NCBI GenBank assembly: GCA_017428725.1
Contig: JAFRQH010000020.1
Coordinates: forward strand, 1-47,137
Source: Bacteroidales bacterium
GTDB lineage: Bacteria > Bacteroidota > Bacteroidia > Bacteroidales > UBA932
Direction of reading: 5' to 3'
Length of the DNA: 47,137 bases
Part shown: positions 18,638 to 26,366 of the stretch, piece after piece
Numbering within the stretch: the stretch's first letter is position 1
How the letters are laid out: every line of letters starts with the position of its first letter
Made by a program: the position numbers and the translations under genes
Notes under the pieces: generated by a model
Databases searched by the model: none
Told to the model about the DNA's origin: nothing
Seen by the model: the letters and a program-made list of their open reading frames with translations, nothing else

Positions 18638-19153
18638 ATGACCAAAAGACTGTTGATTCTGGTCCTTACGCTGCTGCCCGCGCTGGGCGCCGGGGCGCAG
18701 GGACGCTTCGCACAATACCTCGACCGGGCGGACAGCGCCCCGTTCATCCTCATCGACAAGCAGGCCCTCAAGCTCTGGCTCGTGGACGGCCGGGGCGAGC
18801 CCGTCAAGGAGTACGGCATCGCCTGCGCCGTCAACTACGGGCCCAAGGAGCGCCGGGGGGACCACAAGACCCCGGAGGGGACCTTCAAGATCAACCAGCT
18901 CCTCAACGCCAAGGGCATCCCGCACGACTTCCACGACGGCAAGGGCCCCATCCCCGACGCCTACGGCCCCTGGTTCCTGCGTCTGGACGTCCCGGGCTTC
19001 CGGGACATCGGCATCCACGGCACGCCCTTCCCCGAGTCCATCGGCACCCGCGCCACCGAAGGGTGCATCCGCCTGCGCAACGAGGACATCACCGACCTCA
19101 AGCAGCGCGTCAAGCTGGGCACGACCGTGATCATCCTGCCGGACCCGTCCTAG
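18638..19153 (+). CDS. L,D-transpeptidase (YkuD domain) protein
   Basis: A 171-residue exported protein with a signal peptide (1-20) and a YkuD catalytic domain. These enzymes form 3-3 cross-links or attach proteins to peptidoglycan through a Cys nucleophile. Visible are H127 in GIHGTPFP and C143 in RATEGCIRLRNEDI. The usual (S/T)-H-G-C is here T-E-G-C, so the His before the catalytic GC is replaced by Glu. Transcription starts from the divergent promoter, with the ATG only 7 nt from the -7 box. The next gene begins 60 nt downstream. Confidence 0.9.
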   Translation: MTKRLLILVLTLLPALGAGAQGRFAQYLDRADSAPFILIDKQALKLWLVDGRGEPVKEYGIACAVNYGPKERRGDHKTPEGTFKINQLLNAKGIPHDFHDGKGPIPDAYGPWFLRLDVPGFRDIGIHGTPFPESIGTRATEGCIRLRNEDITDLKQRVKLGTTVIILPDPS

Positions 19154-19213
19154 ATTTTTTCATTAACATTTTCCTGGGCTGGCCGTCTTTTTGTCGGAAA
19201 GCACAATGAGACG

Positions 19214-19726
19214 ATGAAAAGATTACTCCTCCTGTTCGCCCTCGCGCTGCTGCCGCTGGCAGCCTCCGCAGGCGCTCCCGCCACCAAAAAGGTCTCCAAG
19301 ACCCGCATCACCTCCGTCATCTCCGAAGTCCGCCGCCAGGACGGTGTCGAAGTCGTCCGGCTGGGCCGGCTCGGCACGTCCGCGATCCGCGGCCTGGTCC
19401 GCGTCGCCGCCCGCGAGGACCCCGATGCGCGCGAGGCCCTGGCGGTGCTGCGCGGGGTCCGGAACCTCACCGTAATGGAATACGACGACTGCGCGCCGGC
19501 CGTGCGCGAGCGCATCGCCCGGCGGCTGGACGCCGCCCTGGACGGCAGCGAACTGCTGATGGAAGCCAAGGACGAGGGCACCGCGATGCGTATCTACGGC
19601 ATCGTGGATGAGCGGACGGACCGGGTGCGGGATTTCGTGATCCACGCCCCGTCGGAACACGCCCTGATCTGCATCTTCGGCAGCATCCCGATGGATGTCC
19701 TCGGCAAACTGGCGGCCAATGACTAG
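19214..19726 (+). CDS. DUF4252 exported protein (first copy)
   Basis: A 170-residue protein with a signal peptide (1-19) and the DUF4252 pattern: ELLMEAKDEGTAMRIYGIVDE followed by a VRDFVIHA strand, and a C-terminal ICIFGSIPMDVLGKLA. The family is common in Bacteroidota and its function is unknown. It differs from the second copy at 20593 by a more basic N-terminal half. Its stop overlaps the start of the sigma-factor gene by 8 nt. I chose this ATG because one 8 nt upstream runs into a stop after two codons. Confidence 0.82.
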   Translation: MKRLLLLFALALLPLAASAGAPATKKVSKTRITSVISEVRRQDGVEVVRLGRLGTSAIRGLVRVAAREDPDAREALAVLRGVRNLTVMEYDDCAPAVRERIARRLDAALDGSELLMEAKDEGTAMRIYGIVDERTDRVRDFVIHAPSEHALICIFGSIPMDVLGKLAAND

Positions 19727-20198
19727 CGAGCGCTTCGCCGCGGAGTACCTGTCCCTGGCCGAGACCTTCTGGCAGGCGGCATGGTACATCCTCGAAGACA
19801 CCGCCGAGGCGGAAGACGCCGTCCAGGAGCTGTACCTGCGGCTCTGGAAGCGCCGCGACGTGCTGGACGGCATCCGCAGCCCCAAGGCCTACGGCCTCAC
19901 CCTGCTGCGCAACCTCTGCCTGGACCGCATCCGGCAGCAGAGCCGGCTGGAGACCGCCGACCCGGCCCCGGAGCCACTGGGCGAGGGGCGGCAGGACGAG
20001 CGGATCGACGCCCGCGAGCGGCTCGCCAAGGTGCTCGCCGCCGTCAAGTCCCTGCCCGAGCGGCAGCGGGAAGTCCTCGTCCTCCGCACCCTGGACGGCC
20101 TCTCCTACGAGGAGATCGCCCGTCGGACCGGAATGAACAACCTCACCCTTCGCGTGCTGCTCTCGCAGGCGCGGCTCAAATTGAAACGACAGATATGA
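19719..20198 (+). CDS. ECF-type RNA polymerase sigma factor
   Basis: A 159-residue sigma-70 family protein of the extracytoplasmic-function class. Region 2 is at about 8-68 (ILEDTAEAEDAVQELYLRLW and SPKAYGLTLLRNLCLDR) and region 4 at about 105-155 (LPERQREVLVLRTLDGLSYEEIARRTGM plus a helix-turn-helix ending RLKLKRQ). I start at MTSERF, whose ATG overlaps the DUF4252 stop; a Met eight codons earlier is less likely. The stop overlaps the next start as ATGA, so sigma factor and putative anti-sigma protein are made together. Confidence 0.92.
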   Translation: MTSERFAAEYLSLAETFWQAAWYILEDTAEAEDAVQELYLRLWKRRDVLDGIRSPKAYGLTLLRNLCLDRIRQQSRLETADPAPEPLGEGRQDERIDARERLAKVLAAVKSLPERQREVLVLRTLDGLSYEEIARRTGMNNLTLRVLLSQARLKLKRQI

Positions 20199-20596
20199 AG
20201 ACCCTCGAAGAAATAGAGAAACTCACCCCGGAAGAACTGGAGCGGCTCGCCGCAGTGCAGCCAGCGCCCGTCCCGGAAGGCCTGCAGGCCCGTCTGCGCG
20301 CCGCCCTGGCCGCCCAGGAGTTCGCCGCGGAGGCCTCCCCGCGCCCCCGCACCCCGCGCTGGGTGCCCGCCGCCGCGCTGGCCGGCGCCGCAGCAGCCAC
20401 CGCGCTCCTGCTGACACTGCCCCAGCGCGGCCCCAAGGACACCTTCGACGACCCCTACCTCGCCTACGCCGAGGTCCAGAAGGCCTTCAGCACCATCTCC
20501 GACAAACTCACCGGCGGGCTCGAACTGGCTGCCAGCCAGACAGAGGCCCTCACCGGCAAACCCCAAGCCATCCTCGATAAAATCCAATCCAAATGA
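20195..20596 (+). CDS. Small membrane protein, putative anti-sigma factor
   Basis: A 133-residue protein with a cytoplasmic N-terminal part of about 65 residues (MKTLEEIEKLTPEELERL...), one membrane segment at about 66-84 (Ala-rich, ending LLLTLP) and a short outer part. Size, single membrane span and overlap with the sigma gene (ATGA) suggest an anti-sigma role, but no zinc-binding anti-sigma motif is seen, so this is inference. Its stop also overlaps the next start as ATGA. An open frame continues upstream inside the sigma gene, but the start is set by the coupling. Confidence 0.75.
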   Translation: MKTLEEIEKLTPEELERLAAVQPAPVPEGLQARLRAALAAQEFAAEASPRPRTPRWVPAAALAGAAAATALLLTLPQRGPKDTFDDPYLAYAEVQKAFSTISDKLTGGLELAASQTEALTGKPQAILDKIQSK

Positions 20597-21078
20597 AACG
20601 CATACTCACCCTGGCGGCAGCCCTGCTGCTCTGCCTCAGCGCACTTGCCCAGAACGGCAAGGCCATCTACCAGAAATACTCCGACGCCGAGGGCGTCAGC
20701 GCCGTCTACATCTCTCCCGCGATGTTCCGGATGATCGGACGCATCCCCGACCTGGAGACCGGTGACGGCAAGGTCAACCTCTCCCCCGTCATCCGTTCCC
20801 TGACCGGGATGTACATCCTCAACAGCAGCAACCCCGACATCAACCGCACCCTGCGGTCCGAGGTCGAGCGCTTCATCTCCGCCGGCCGCTACGAACTCCT
20901 GATGGAGGCCAAGGACAGCGGCGAGGCCGTCCGGATGTACACCGTCGGCACCGAACAGGTCGTCAACGGCTTCGTCATGCTCGCCGCCGAGGCGGAGGAA
21001 GTGTCCTTCATCTGCCTGGACGGAGAGATGCCCCGGGAACAGTTCGAGACGCTAGTCGCGAACCAGGTGGCTGACTAG
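20593..21078 (+). CDS. DUF4252 exported protein (second copy)
   Basis: A 161-residue exported protein with a signal peptide (1-19) and the DUF4252 pattern: YQKYSDAEGVSAVYISPAMFRMIG near the N-terminus, then ELLMEAKDSGEAVRMYTVG and SFICLDGEMPREQFETLV. It keeps the family features better than the first copy. It closes the sigma cassette and is coupled by ATGA overlap to the putative anti-sigma gene. Its TAG stop shares the palindrome CTAG (21075-21078) with the stop of the convergent gene. Confidence 0.85.
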   Translation: MKRILTLAAALLLCLSALAQNGKAIYQKYSDAEGVSAVYISPAMFRMIGRIPDLETGDGKVNLSPVIRSLTGMYILNSSNPDINRTLRSEVERFISAGRYELLMEAKDSGEAVRMYTVGTEQVVNGFVMLAAEAEEVSFICLDGEMPREQFETLVANQVAD

Positions 21079-22814
21079 CGGCTGCCGCCGCCGGAGGATC
21101 TGCCGAAGGACCCGCCTCCGCCACTCCTCGAGAAGCCGCCGCCTCCGCCGCCGATCCTGCCACCCGAGCCGCCCGAGCCGCCCGAGCCACCGCTCCGGGC
21201 GGCTTTTTCTGCGGCGGCCTGGCGCATCGCCGAGGCGGAAATGTCGTGGGACACGCGTGTGAGGTTCTGGAAAGTGGCCGGATTGAGGCCCGTGGACTGG
21301 GCCAGCTCGCCGAACTGGGCGGGATAGAGCTTCTCGAACTGCTCCGCCACCTTGTCGGCGATGCCGAAGAGGGCCGCGAATACCAGCAGGTCCTCCCAGA
21401 CACCCACCTCGATGGCACCCCGCTCCCCGTTGAGCGTGAAGTCCTGCAGGAAGTTCTGGAATTCGATCAGGTGCCGGGCCTGCTCCTGTCCTTCGGGGGT
21501 GAGGGTCGAGGCGTTCTTGGACAGGTGGTGGTCATCGAACCACTTGCGACCCAGCGTCTGCACCCGGCCGGGAATGTTGGACAGGCGCCTGAAAGACTTC
21601 TTGGACCACTTCTCGAGCTCGCCTTCCTCCAGGATCAGGTTCTTGCCGCTGGCTTCGCGCACCATCGTGTAGAGGTCCCGCTCGACCGGCTCCGCGATGT
21701 GCGCTTCCCGCTCGAAGGATAGGTTCACGCGCTTGGGCTTGTACGGATCGGGCAGCACCCCGACCTGGCCCCGCATCACCCAGCGGAGGAAATAGGCGCC
21801 GATCAGGTTGTTGGCGTACTTGTCGGACTCCATCCGGTCGCCCTTCGAGAGGGCGTAGTACGCGGCGGGGAGGTCGTTGTCCACGGGCACATCGCGGTAC
21901 CAGCCGTGGATCTTGCGCTGGCCGTAGATGCCCTTCTTGTATTTTTGTCCCAGCACGTAATAGCTGAAAGCCCTCCAGAAGAGGTAGATGAGACCCAGGA
22001 TGAACCAGCCGACGGGAGAGAGCAGGAACACGACCAGGACGAGGAAAGCCGTCCAGATCATCTGCAGGATTTCCTTGAACGTCCGCTTCTCCTTGTAGTC
22101 GCTCCCGCGGAAGGCCATCTTGCGGACCTGCTCGAAGCTCTTGCCGTAGGTGACGGCGGGGGTGAAGAGACCCGGCTCGAAGCGGGCCAGCACCGTCATC
22201 GCGCTGTCGGAGTCGAACGGGGCCTTGGACTCCGCCCGGACGACCCCGTCCTCCACGTAGATCTCGCTGTCGCTGCGGAAGCCCCACACCAGCACGTTGT
22301 CGGGGGTCCACGCCGGGCCGTCCGTGTCGTTGATCAGCGTCAGCTTGACGTGCTGCGGCGGGGCGGACAGGCCGGGATTCACGAAGGTGAAATAGAGCCC
22401 GGCATAGTCTCCCATCTGCATCACGAGCCCCTTGACGGTATAGCTGACCGTCCAGACGTGGTCGCCGTAGTCGCCCTGCCCCCAGCAAAGCTCCACGCCG
22501 TGGGCCTTGCGGACGATGCCGCAACGGCCGCGTTTCTCCTCGCGGCTGCGTTTGGTGTCCCACCCGTCCCCTTCGGAGACGAACACCTCTCCGTCCTCGC
22601 TGACTGACAGGTCGGTGATGTCCATCGGGCCGAGATGGTCGAAGGGCAGGTAGAACTCCGTGCCCGAGACGACGTTCACGTCCCAGACCTGCGTCACGCG
22701 GGCGCTGCCGTCCGGGCGGAGCACCACGGTCTCGTCGATGTCCCGGATCTGCTGGGCATATCCGGTCGCCGCCAGGCACAATGCCAGGCAGGCAAGGGTC
22801 AGGATCTTTCTCAA
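21075..22814 (-). CDS. DUF2207 membrane protein with Gly-rich tail
   Basis: A 579-residue protein with a signal peptide (1-20), an outer beta-rich DUF2207 domain (about 22-215: IDETVVLRPDGSARVTQVWDV), hydrophobic segments at about 255-295, a cytoplasmic part, a further hydrophobic stretch near 478-490, and a tail of about 40 residues made almost only of Gly, Ser and Arg. DUF2207 proteins are widespread in bacteria without a firm function; the Gly/Ser tail is common in the family. It is convergent with the sigma cassette. The small gene at 22829 precedes it by 14 nt. Confidence 0.85.
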   Translation of the reverse strand: MRKILTLACLALCLAATGYAQQIRDIDETVVLRPDGSARVTQVWDVNVVSGTEFYLPFDHLGPMDITDLSVSEDGEVFVSEGDGWDTKRSREEKRGRCGIVRKAHGVELCWGQGDYGDHVWTVSYTVKGLVMQMGDYAGLYFTFVNPGLSAPPQHVKLTLINDTDGPAWTPDNVLVWGFRSDSEIYVEDGVVRAESKAPFDSDSAMTVLARFEPGLFTPAVTYGKSFEQVRKMAFRGSDYKEKRTFKEILQMIWTAFLVLVVFLLSPVGWFILGLIYLFWRAFSYYVLGQKYKKGIYGQRKIHGWYRDVPVDNDLPAAYYALSKGDRMESDKYANNLIGAYFLRWVMRGQVGVLPDPYKPKRVNLSFEREAHIAEPVERDLYTMVREASGKNLILEEGELEKWSKKSFRRLSNIPGRVQTLGRKWFDDHHLSKNASTLTPEGQEQARHLIEFQNFLQDFTLNGERGAIEVGVWEDLLVFAALFGIADKVAEQFEKLYPAQFGELAQSTGLNPATFQNLTRVSHDISASAMRQAAAEKAARSGGSGGSGGSGGRIGGGGGGFSRSGGGGSFGRSSGGGSR

Positions 22815-22828
22815 AGCCGGGGAGCCTG

Positions 22829-23056
22829 CTATTTCTTGACCTCCTTCTTGGCGGGGTCGCGCGGGAGCTTCGTCTTGTCCAAGAGCTCCTGGTCCTTGCG
22901 GAGGAGCGGGGCTTCCGCTCCGGACTCCGGCGGGGCCGGGGCGCGCTTCAGGGCATCTTCAAGGCCCGACTTGGCCACGGTGGAGGTGTCGTTGGGGACG
23001 GACGGGCGCGGGACGATGACGACCCGAGAGGGGGAATCTTTTTTCATCTTGACCAT
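22829..23056 (-). CDS. Small Lys/Pro-rich protein, unknown
   Basis: A 75-residue hydrophilic protein with many Lys, Pro and Asp residues, no signal peptide and no membrane segment. It is probably mostly disordered. It sits between two genes of the same strand with gaps of 14 nt on each side, which is the main support for it being real. Met at 23047 is an alternative start. No function can be proposed. Confidence 0.5.
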   Translation of the reverse strand: MVKMKKDSPSRVVIVPRPSVPNDTSTVAKSGLEDALKRAPAPPESGAEAPLLRKDQELLDKTKLPRDPAKKEVKK

Positions 23057-23070
23057 AATGGGTATCTCTT

Positions 23071-23751
23071 TTAGCGTTTGGTATCTTTGTGGCGGCGGCC
23101 GTGCAGGTAGGCGTCGATGGCGCCGACCGCATCCTCGATGTCCGACACGTCCGCGAGCAGGTCCACGTCTCCCTGCGCCGTGAGCCAGCGGATGGAGTAC
23201 AGGCCGTAAGGCGTGCGGAGGTAATCGGTGATGCTGATATTGCCGCCGGCAGCGTACTGCAGCACCGTCTGCGCGGTGACGGAATCGTCGAAGTGCTCGT
23301 TGCGGGCCTCCACGTGGCGGTTCAGGCCCGCCGCGATCGAGGCGCAGGAATCATAGGCGCGGATAATCTTCATCCCCAGCCCCACGTCCCCGATCCGCTG
23401 GAAGAGCGAGGACATCTTCAGCAGCTCCAGCGCATCGTCGCTGAGCGTGATCGATGCGTCCGCGAAGATGATCCCGCTGTGGTACGCGACGGAATCGGGC
23501 GGACAGGCATCCAGGTCCTCCAGGTGGGACAGGAAATACTGCGCGGAGGCACGCTCCTGCAGGAGGTAGTCGGACATCACAGCAATGTCCTCGGCGTTGG
23601 TGACCAGCTCGGAGCGGACCAGGTCCAGCGCCGAGCGCACCTCGCGCTTCTCGTTGGTCCGGTTGATGATCCCCTGGACCGTGAAGGTGATCACGATACC
23701 CAGGATGACGGAGAGCACGTTGCTCAGGAAACTCGAAACGGACTCTTTCAT
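23071..23751 (-). CDS. Membrane-anchored protein, unknown
   Basis: A 226-residue protein with one N-terminal membrane segment (about 7-27, VLSVILGIVITFTVQGII) followed by helices. The pattern of short N-terminus, one span, NRTNEKREVRSALDLVRSELVTN and then a helical domain resembles Bacteroidota proteins of the DUF6090 kind, but I do not claim identity. The start is chosen by the promoter -7 box at 23778-23785, about 27 nt upstream; the longer open frame would begin upstream of that box. Confidence 0.7.
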   Translation of the reverse strand: MKESVSSFLSNVLSVILGIVITFTVQGIINRTNEKREVRSALDLVRSELVTNAEDIAVMSDYLLQERASAQYFLSHLEDLDACPPDSVAYHSGIIFADASITLSDDALELLKMSSLFQRIGDVGLGMKIIRAYDSCASIAAGLNRHVEARNEHFDDSVTAQTVLQYAAGGNISITDYLRTPYGLYSIRWLTAQGDVDLLADVSDIEDAVGAIDAYLHGRRHKDTKR

Positions 23752-23777
23752 AAGAGGATGGAAGCGGCTTTGCCTCC

Positions 23778-23785
23778 CAAAAATA
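23778..23785 (-). promoter_or_regulatory. -7 box (TATTTTTG) of the 23071-23751 gene
   Basis: TATTTTTG on the minus strand with TTGG 19 bases upstream, matching the phylum promoter apart from one -33 base. It lies 27 nt before the ATG. Confidence 0.6.
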
Positions 23786-23826
23786 ACAATTATCCGCCAA
23801 AAAGCCAAGGCGCCCGGCCGGAGAGG

Positions 23827-25695
23827 CTACTCGTAACGGAAGGCGCGGTAGGAGTGGGGCGGCAGGGTCACGGCCGCGCGGGCCTTCGGCGTGCGGACGA
23901 ACGGCCCCTGCTGTGCGGCGGCGGGCACCACCGCGCCGCTCTCCAGGTCGGTGAAACGCGTGAGCGCCGCGTCACCGACCAGCCTGACCTCGACCGGCGT
24001 GTCGTTGAAATTCTCCACGATGGCGGTCTTGTTGTCATACAGGAAGAGGCTGACCTTGGCGGGGCCCTCCAGGTAGAGGTCCAGGTCCCGGCTGACGATG
24101 CGGCGCAGCTCGTTGAGCACGCCCTCGGGCAGGTCGTAGAGCTGGCCCGGGTCGTCCGGGACGGCCAGGACATAGAGGTAGCCGCCGGAATACAAAGCCT
24201 TGTGCAGCAGCGGGTAGCCCGACACGCCGCCGGTCAGCGGACGGCCGGCGCTGATCACCTCCCAGCTGTCGTTGGTCATATACCGGATCTGCGGGATGAG
24301 GATCTCCCGCTCGCTCTTGCCGTAGCGGCCGAAATCGTCGACCAGGGCCTTGAGGTCCGTCACGCGCAGCTCGCAGATGTCCGCGATCTTGTCCGGGATG
24401 GCCTTGACCAGGCCGGCGGTCACCAGCACGTCGCCGCCGCTGCGCAGCTGTTGCTCCATCTTGGCCACGATGTCCGGGTCGGAGGCGGCCTGCTCCGTCA
24501 GCAGGACGCACTTGCGCCCCTGCGGAAAGCTCGCGTACATATCCATTGGCAGGCCGATCATCCCGAGGTAGTTCTGCAGGAAATCATCCCCGAGGGAATG
24601 GTAAGGCTTGTAGGACCACAGGCCCACGGGATTGCCGAGCTTGCCCACCAGCTCGTCGGCCTGGCGGAGCACCACGTCGGCGATGCGCGCCATCGTGGTG
24701 GGGGTCACGGTCTGCCGGCCCTTCTTGAAGGGCGCCGTCATCGCGTCGTAGTCCCAGCTCGTGCCGCTCCCCTGCCAGGGGGCGCGGAAGCGCGGATTGA
24801 GCTTGACGTCCACCAGCTGGTTCCACGCGAAGAGCATCACGTCCCGGGCCTTGGCGATGGCGGTGAGGTGCAGCTGCTCGGCGTAGCGGTCCATGCTCAT
24901 CGAGATGCCGCCGGAGTCCACCCATCCGCCGCCGTTGCGCCCGTCGGAGATGTGCTCAAAGTAGGTCATAATGTTGTAGCTGAGGTAGTTCTGCAGGTGC
25001 TGGGCGCCGGCGGGGTCGCGCGTCTCCGTGCCGGTCCACACCCCGTCGAAGATCTTGGGGCCGTCCTCCAGGCTGAAGCCCAGGCCCTGGAAATGGTCGT
25101 ACCAGTTGGGATACTTGATGATCACCTTGACCTTCGGGTTGACGGCCTTGGCGGGGCCCACGACCAGGTTCTGTCCGGCCTCCTTGAGCAGGTCCAGCCG
25201 GTACTGGGTCCAGCTGCGGTCGCCCTTGGCCTCGATCTCCACGTCTTTCTTGCTGGAGGTGAAGAAGAAGTCGTCCAGCAGGAACTCGTCGAAGTGCCGG
25301 GCCGTGTGCTCCGCGATGCGGCGCACCATCGCCCGGTCCTTCGGGTCGGAATAGCTGAAGGTCTCGAATTCGTTGGACTCGTCGATGGTGTAGGTGATGC
25401 CGCCGGCCACCTCCACGCCCTGCTTCTTAAAGAAAGCCTTGGCCTTCTCGAGGGTCTCGTCATCCACGATCAGCAGGTCGCGGTGCGTCTCCAGGTAGAC
25501 CTTGTCCACGTCCAGCTGGTCGGAGATGAGCTTCCAGGTGGATTCCAGCCAGGCCGGATCCTTCATCTTCTGCACCTCATAGGCGCGTACATATACGGAA
25601 ACGGTGAAATTCTTGTGGTCCGCCCGGCCCGGAACGGGGAGGGCGAGCAGCAGCGGCAGGGCGACTGCGGCGATGCGTGCGAGGAGTCTTTTCAT
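23827..25695 (-). CDS. TIM-barrel-like exported protein, possible glycoside hydrolase
   Basis: A 622-residue exported protein with a signal peptide (about 1-25). The first 380 residues alternate strands and helices in a way that suggests a TIM barrel, with acidic ends of strands (HFDEFLLDDFFFTSS at about 133-147, KVIIKYPNWYD, GVWTGTET). This resembles glycosidases. Middle and C-terminal parts (GGDVLVTAGLVKAI; KVSLFLYDNKTAIVENFND) look like the glutaminase-like and beta-sandwich domains seen in some glycoside hydrolases. I do not recognise the family, so no substrate is given. It has its own -7 box and no polysaccharide-utilisation neighbours. Confidence 0.65.
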   Translation of the reverse strand: MKRLLARIAAVALPLLLALPVPGRADHKNFTVSVYVRAYEVQKMKDPAWLESTWKLISDQLDVDKVYLETHRDLLIVDDETLEKAKAFFKKQGVEVAGGITYTIDESNEFETFSYSDPKDRAMVRRIAEHTARHFDEFLLDDFFFTSSKKDVEIEAKGDRSWTQYRLDLLKEAGQNLVVGPAKAVNPKVKVIIKYPNWYDHFQGLGFSLEDGPKIFDGVWTGTETRDPAGAQHLQNYLSYNIMTYFEHISDGRNGGGWVDSGGISMSMDRYAEQLHLTAIAKARDVMLFAWNQLVDVKLNPRFRAPWQGSGTSWDYDAMTAPFKKGRQTVTPTTMARIADVVLRQADELVGKLGNPVGLWSYKPYHSLGDDFLQNYLGMIGLPMDMYASFPQGRKCVLLTEQAASDPDIVAKMEQQLRSGGDVLVTAGLVKAIPDKIADICELRVTDLKALVDDFGRYGKSEREILIPQIRYMTNDSWEVISAGRPLTGGVSGYPLLHKALYSGGYLYVLAVPDDPGQLYDLPEGVLNELRRIVSRDLDLYLEGPAKVSLFLYDNKTAIVENFNDTPVEVRLVGDAALTRFTDLESGAVVPAAAQQGPFVRTPKARAAVTLPPHSYRAFRYE

Positions 25696-25718
25696 CTCTT
25701 TCGGTTAATTGGTGTTCC

Positions 25719-25726
25719 GAAAGATA
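25719..25726 (-). promoter_or_regulatory. -7 box (TATCTTTC) of the 23827-25695 gene
   Basis: TATCTTTC on the minus strand, 23 nt before the ATG. One base differs from TAnnTTTG and no clear -33 box is seen. Confidence 0.45.
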
Positions 25727-25742
25727 CGAAAAAAACCGGACA

Positions 25743-26234
25743 CTAGCCCATATCTACGAAGATGATCCAGTCCGGCGCGGTGTACGTCAGGTAGCCGGCC
25801 GCCACCATGAACAGGACCGCGACGACGATCCAGAGCGGCCACCGGTCCCGGACAAAGCGGCTGTGGCTCCAGCGCTTGGCCAGGTGGATGGCTCCGAGCA
25901 TCGCAGCGATGTAGATGATGACATCCAGGAACATCAGTTCGTGGCGCACGAAGATCCAATAGGAGAAAAACACCACGACGATCAGCGGCATCACGGCCAG
26001 GCCGCCCAGGATGGGGGCCCCCAGCTCCCGGATGTCGCGCCGGCTGACCGCGAGATAGACGCCCAGCAGCAGCATCGGATAGAAGACCATCTTCATATGG
26101 GCCATCACGCTCTCCTTCACGGGGAAGATATAGCCGAGGAAATGGTTGAAGAAAGGCACGTGGTGCACGAAATGCATGCTGGTGCCGAAGACGATGAGCA
26201 AAATGGTAGCGACTATGGTCTCTTTGCGGGTCAT
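25743..26234 (-). CDS. DUF6512-like integral membrane protein
   Basis: A 163-residue membrane protein with about five hydrophobic segments. The stretch VKESVMAHMKMVFYPMLL near residues 39-56 matches the (V)NESxxEHxKxxFxP pattern I associate with DUF6512 proteins. No function is known. A -7 box lies 23 nt upstream. The stop is 16 nt before the promoter of the next gene, so it is probably a one-gene unit. Confidence 0.7.
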   Translation of the reverse strand: MTRKETIVATILLIVFGTSMHFVHHVPFFNHFLGYIFPVKESVMAHMKMVFYPMLLLGVYLAVSRRDIRELGAPILGGLAVMPLIVVVFFSYWIFVRHELMFLDVIIYIAAMLGAIHLAKRWSHSRFVRDRWPLWIVVAVLFMVAAGYLTYTAPDWIIFVDMG

Positions 26235-26257
26235 ACTGACTAGGTATTAACTTCTCG

Positions 26258-26265
26258 CAAAAATA
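26258..26265 (-). promoter_or_regulatory. -7 box (TATTTTTG) of the DUF6512 gene
   Basis: TATTTTTG on the minus strand, 23 nt before the ATG, an exact TAnnTTTG match. The -33 region is weak (TTGC). Confidence 0.55.
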
Positions 26266-26305
26266 CGGTATCGTCCGTGCAACCCGGTTGCATTCTCTAA
26301 ACGAC

Positions 26306-26339
26306 CACCGCCATCTCCTCTCGCGAAGGGATGGCGGTG
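26306..26339 (-). terminator. Hairpin after the fimbrillin-like gene
   Basis: A perfect 10-bp inverted repeat, CACCGCCATC (26306-26315) and GATGGCGGTG (26330-26339), with a 14-nt loop, 27 nt after the stop of the lipoprotein gene. The T-run that follows on the minus strand is poor, so this is a weak intrinsic terminator or a transcript-end hairpin. Confidence 0.5.
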
Positions 26340-26366
26340 CCGGGTATAGAACAACGCTCTGGCGCG

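Noticed and set aside
17681..19018. Long start for the exported unknown protein
   Set aside because: The first 155 codons run through the divergent gene and promoter; a signal peptide marks the Met at 18553.
23089..25746. 885-codon plus-strand open frame
   Set aside because: Shadow of the TIM-barrel-like gene and its neighbour; no start site, no recognisable domain.
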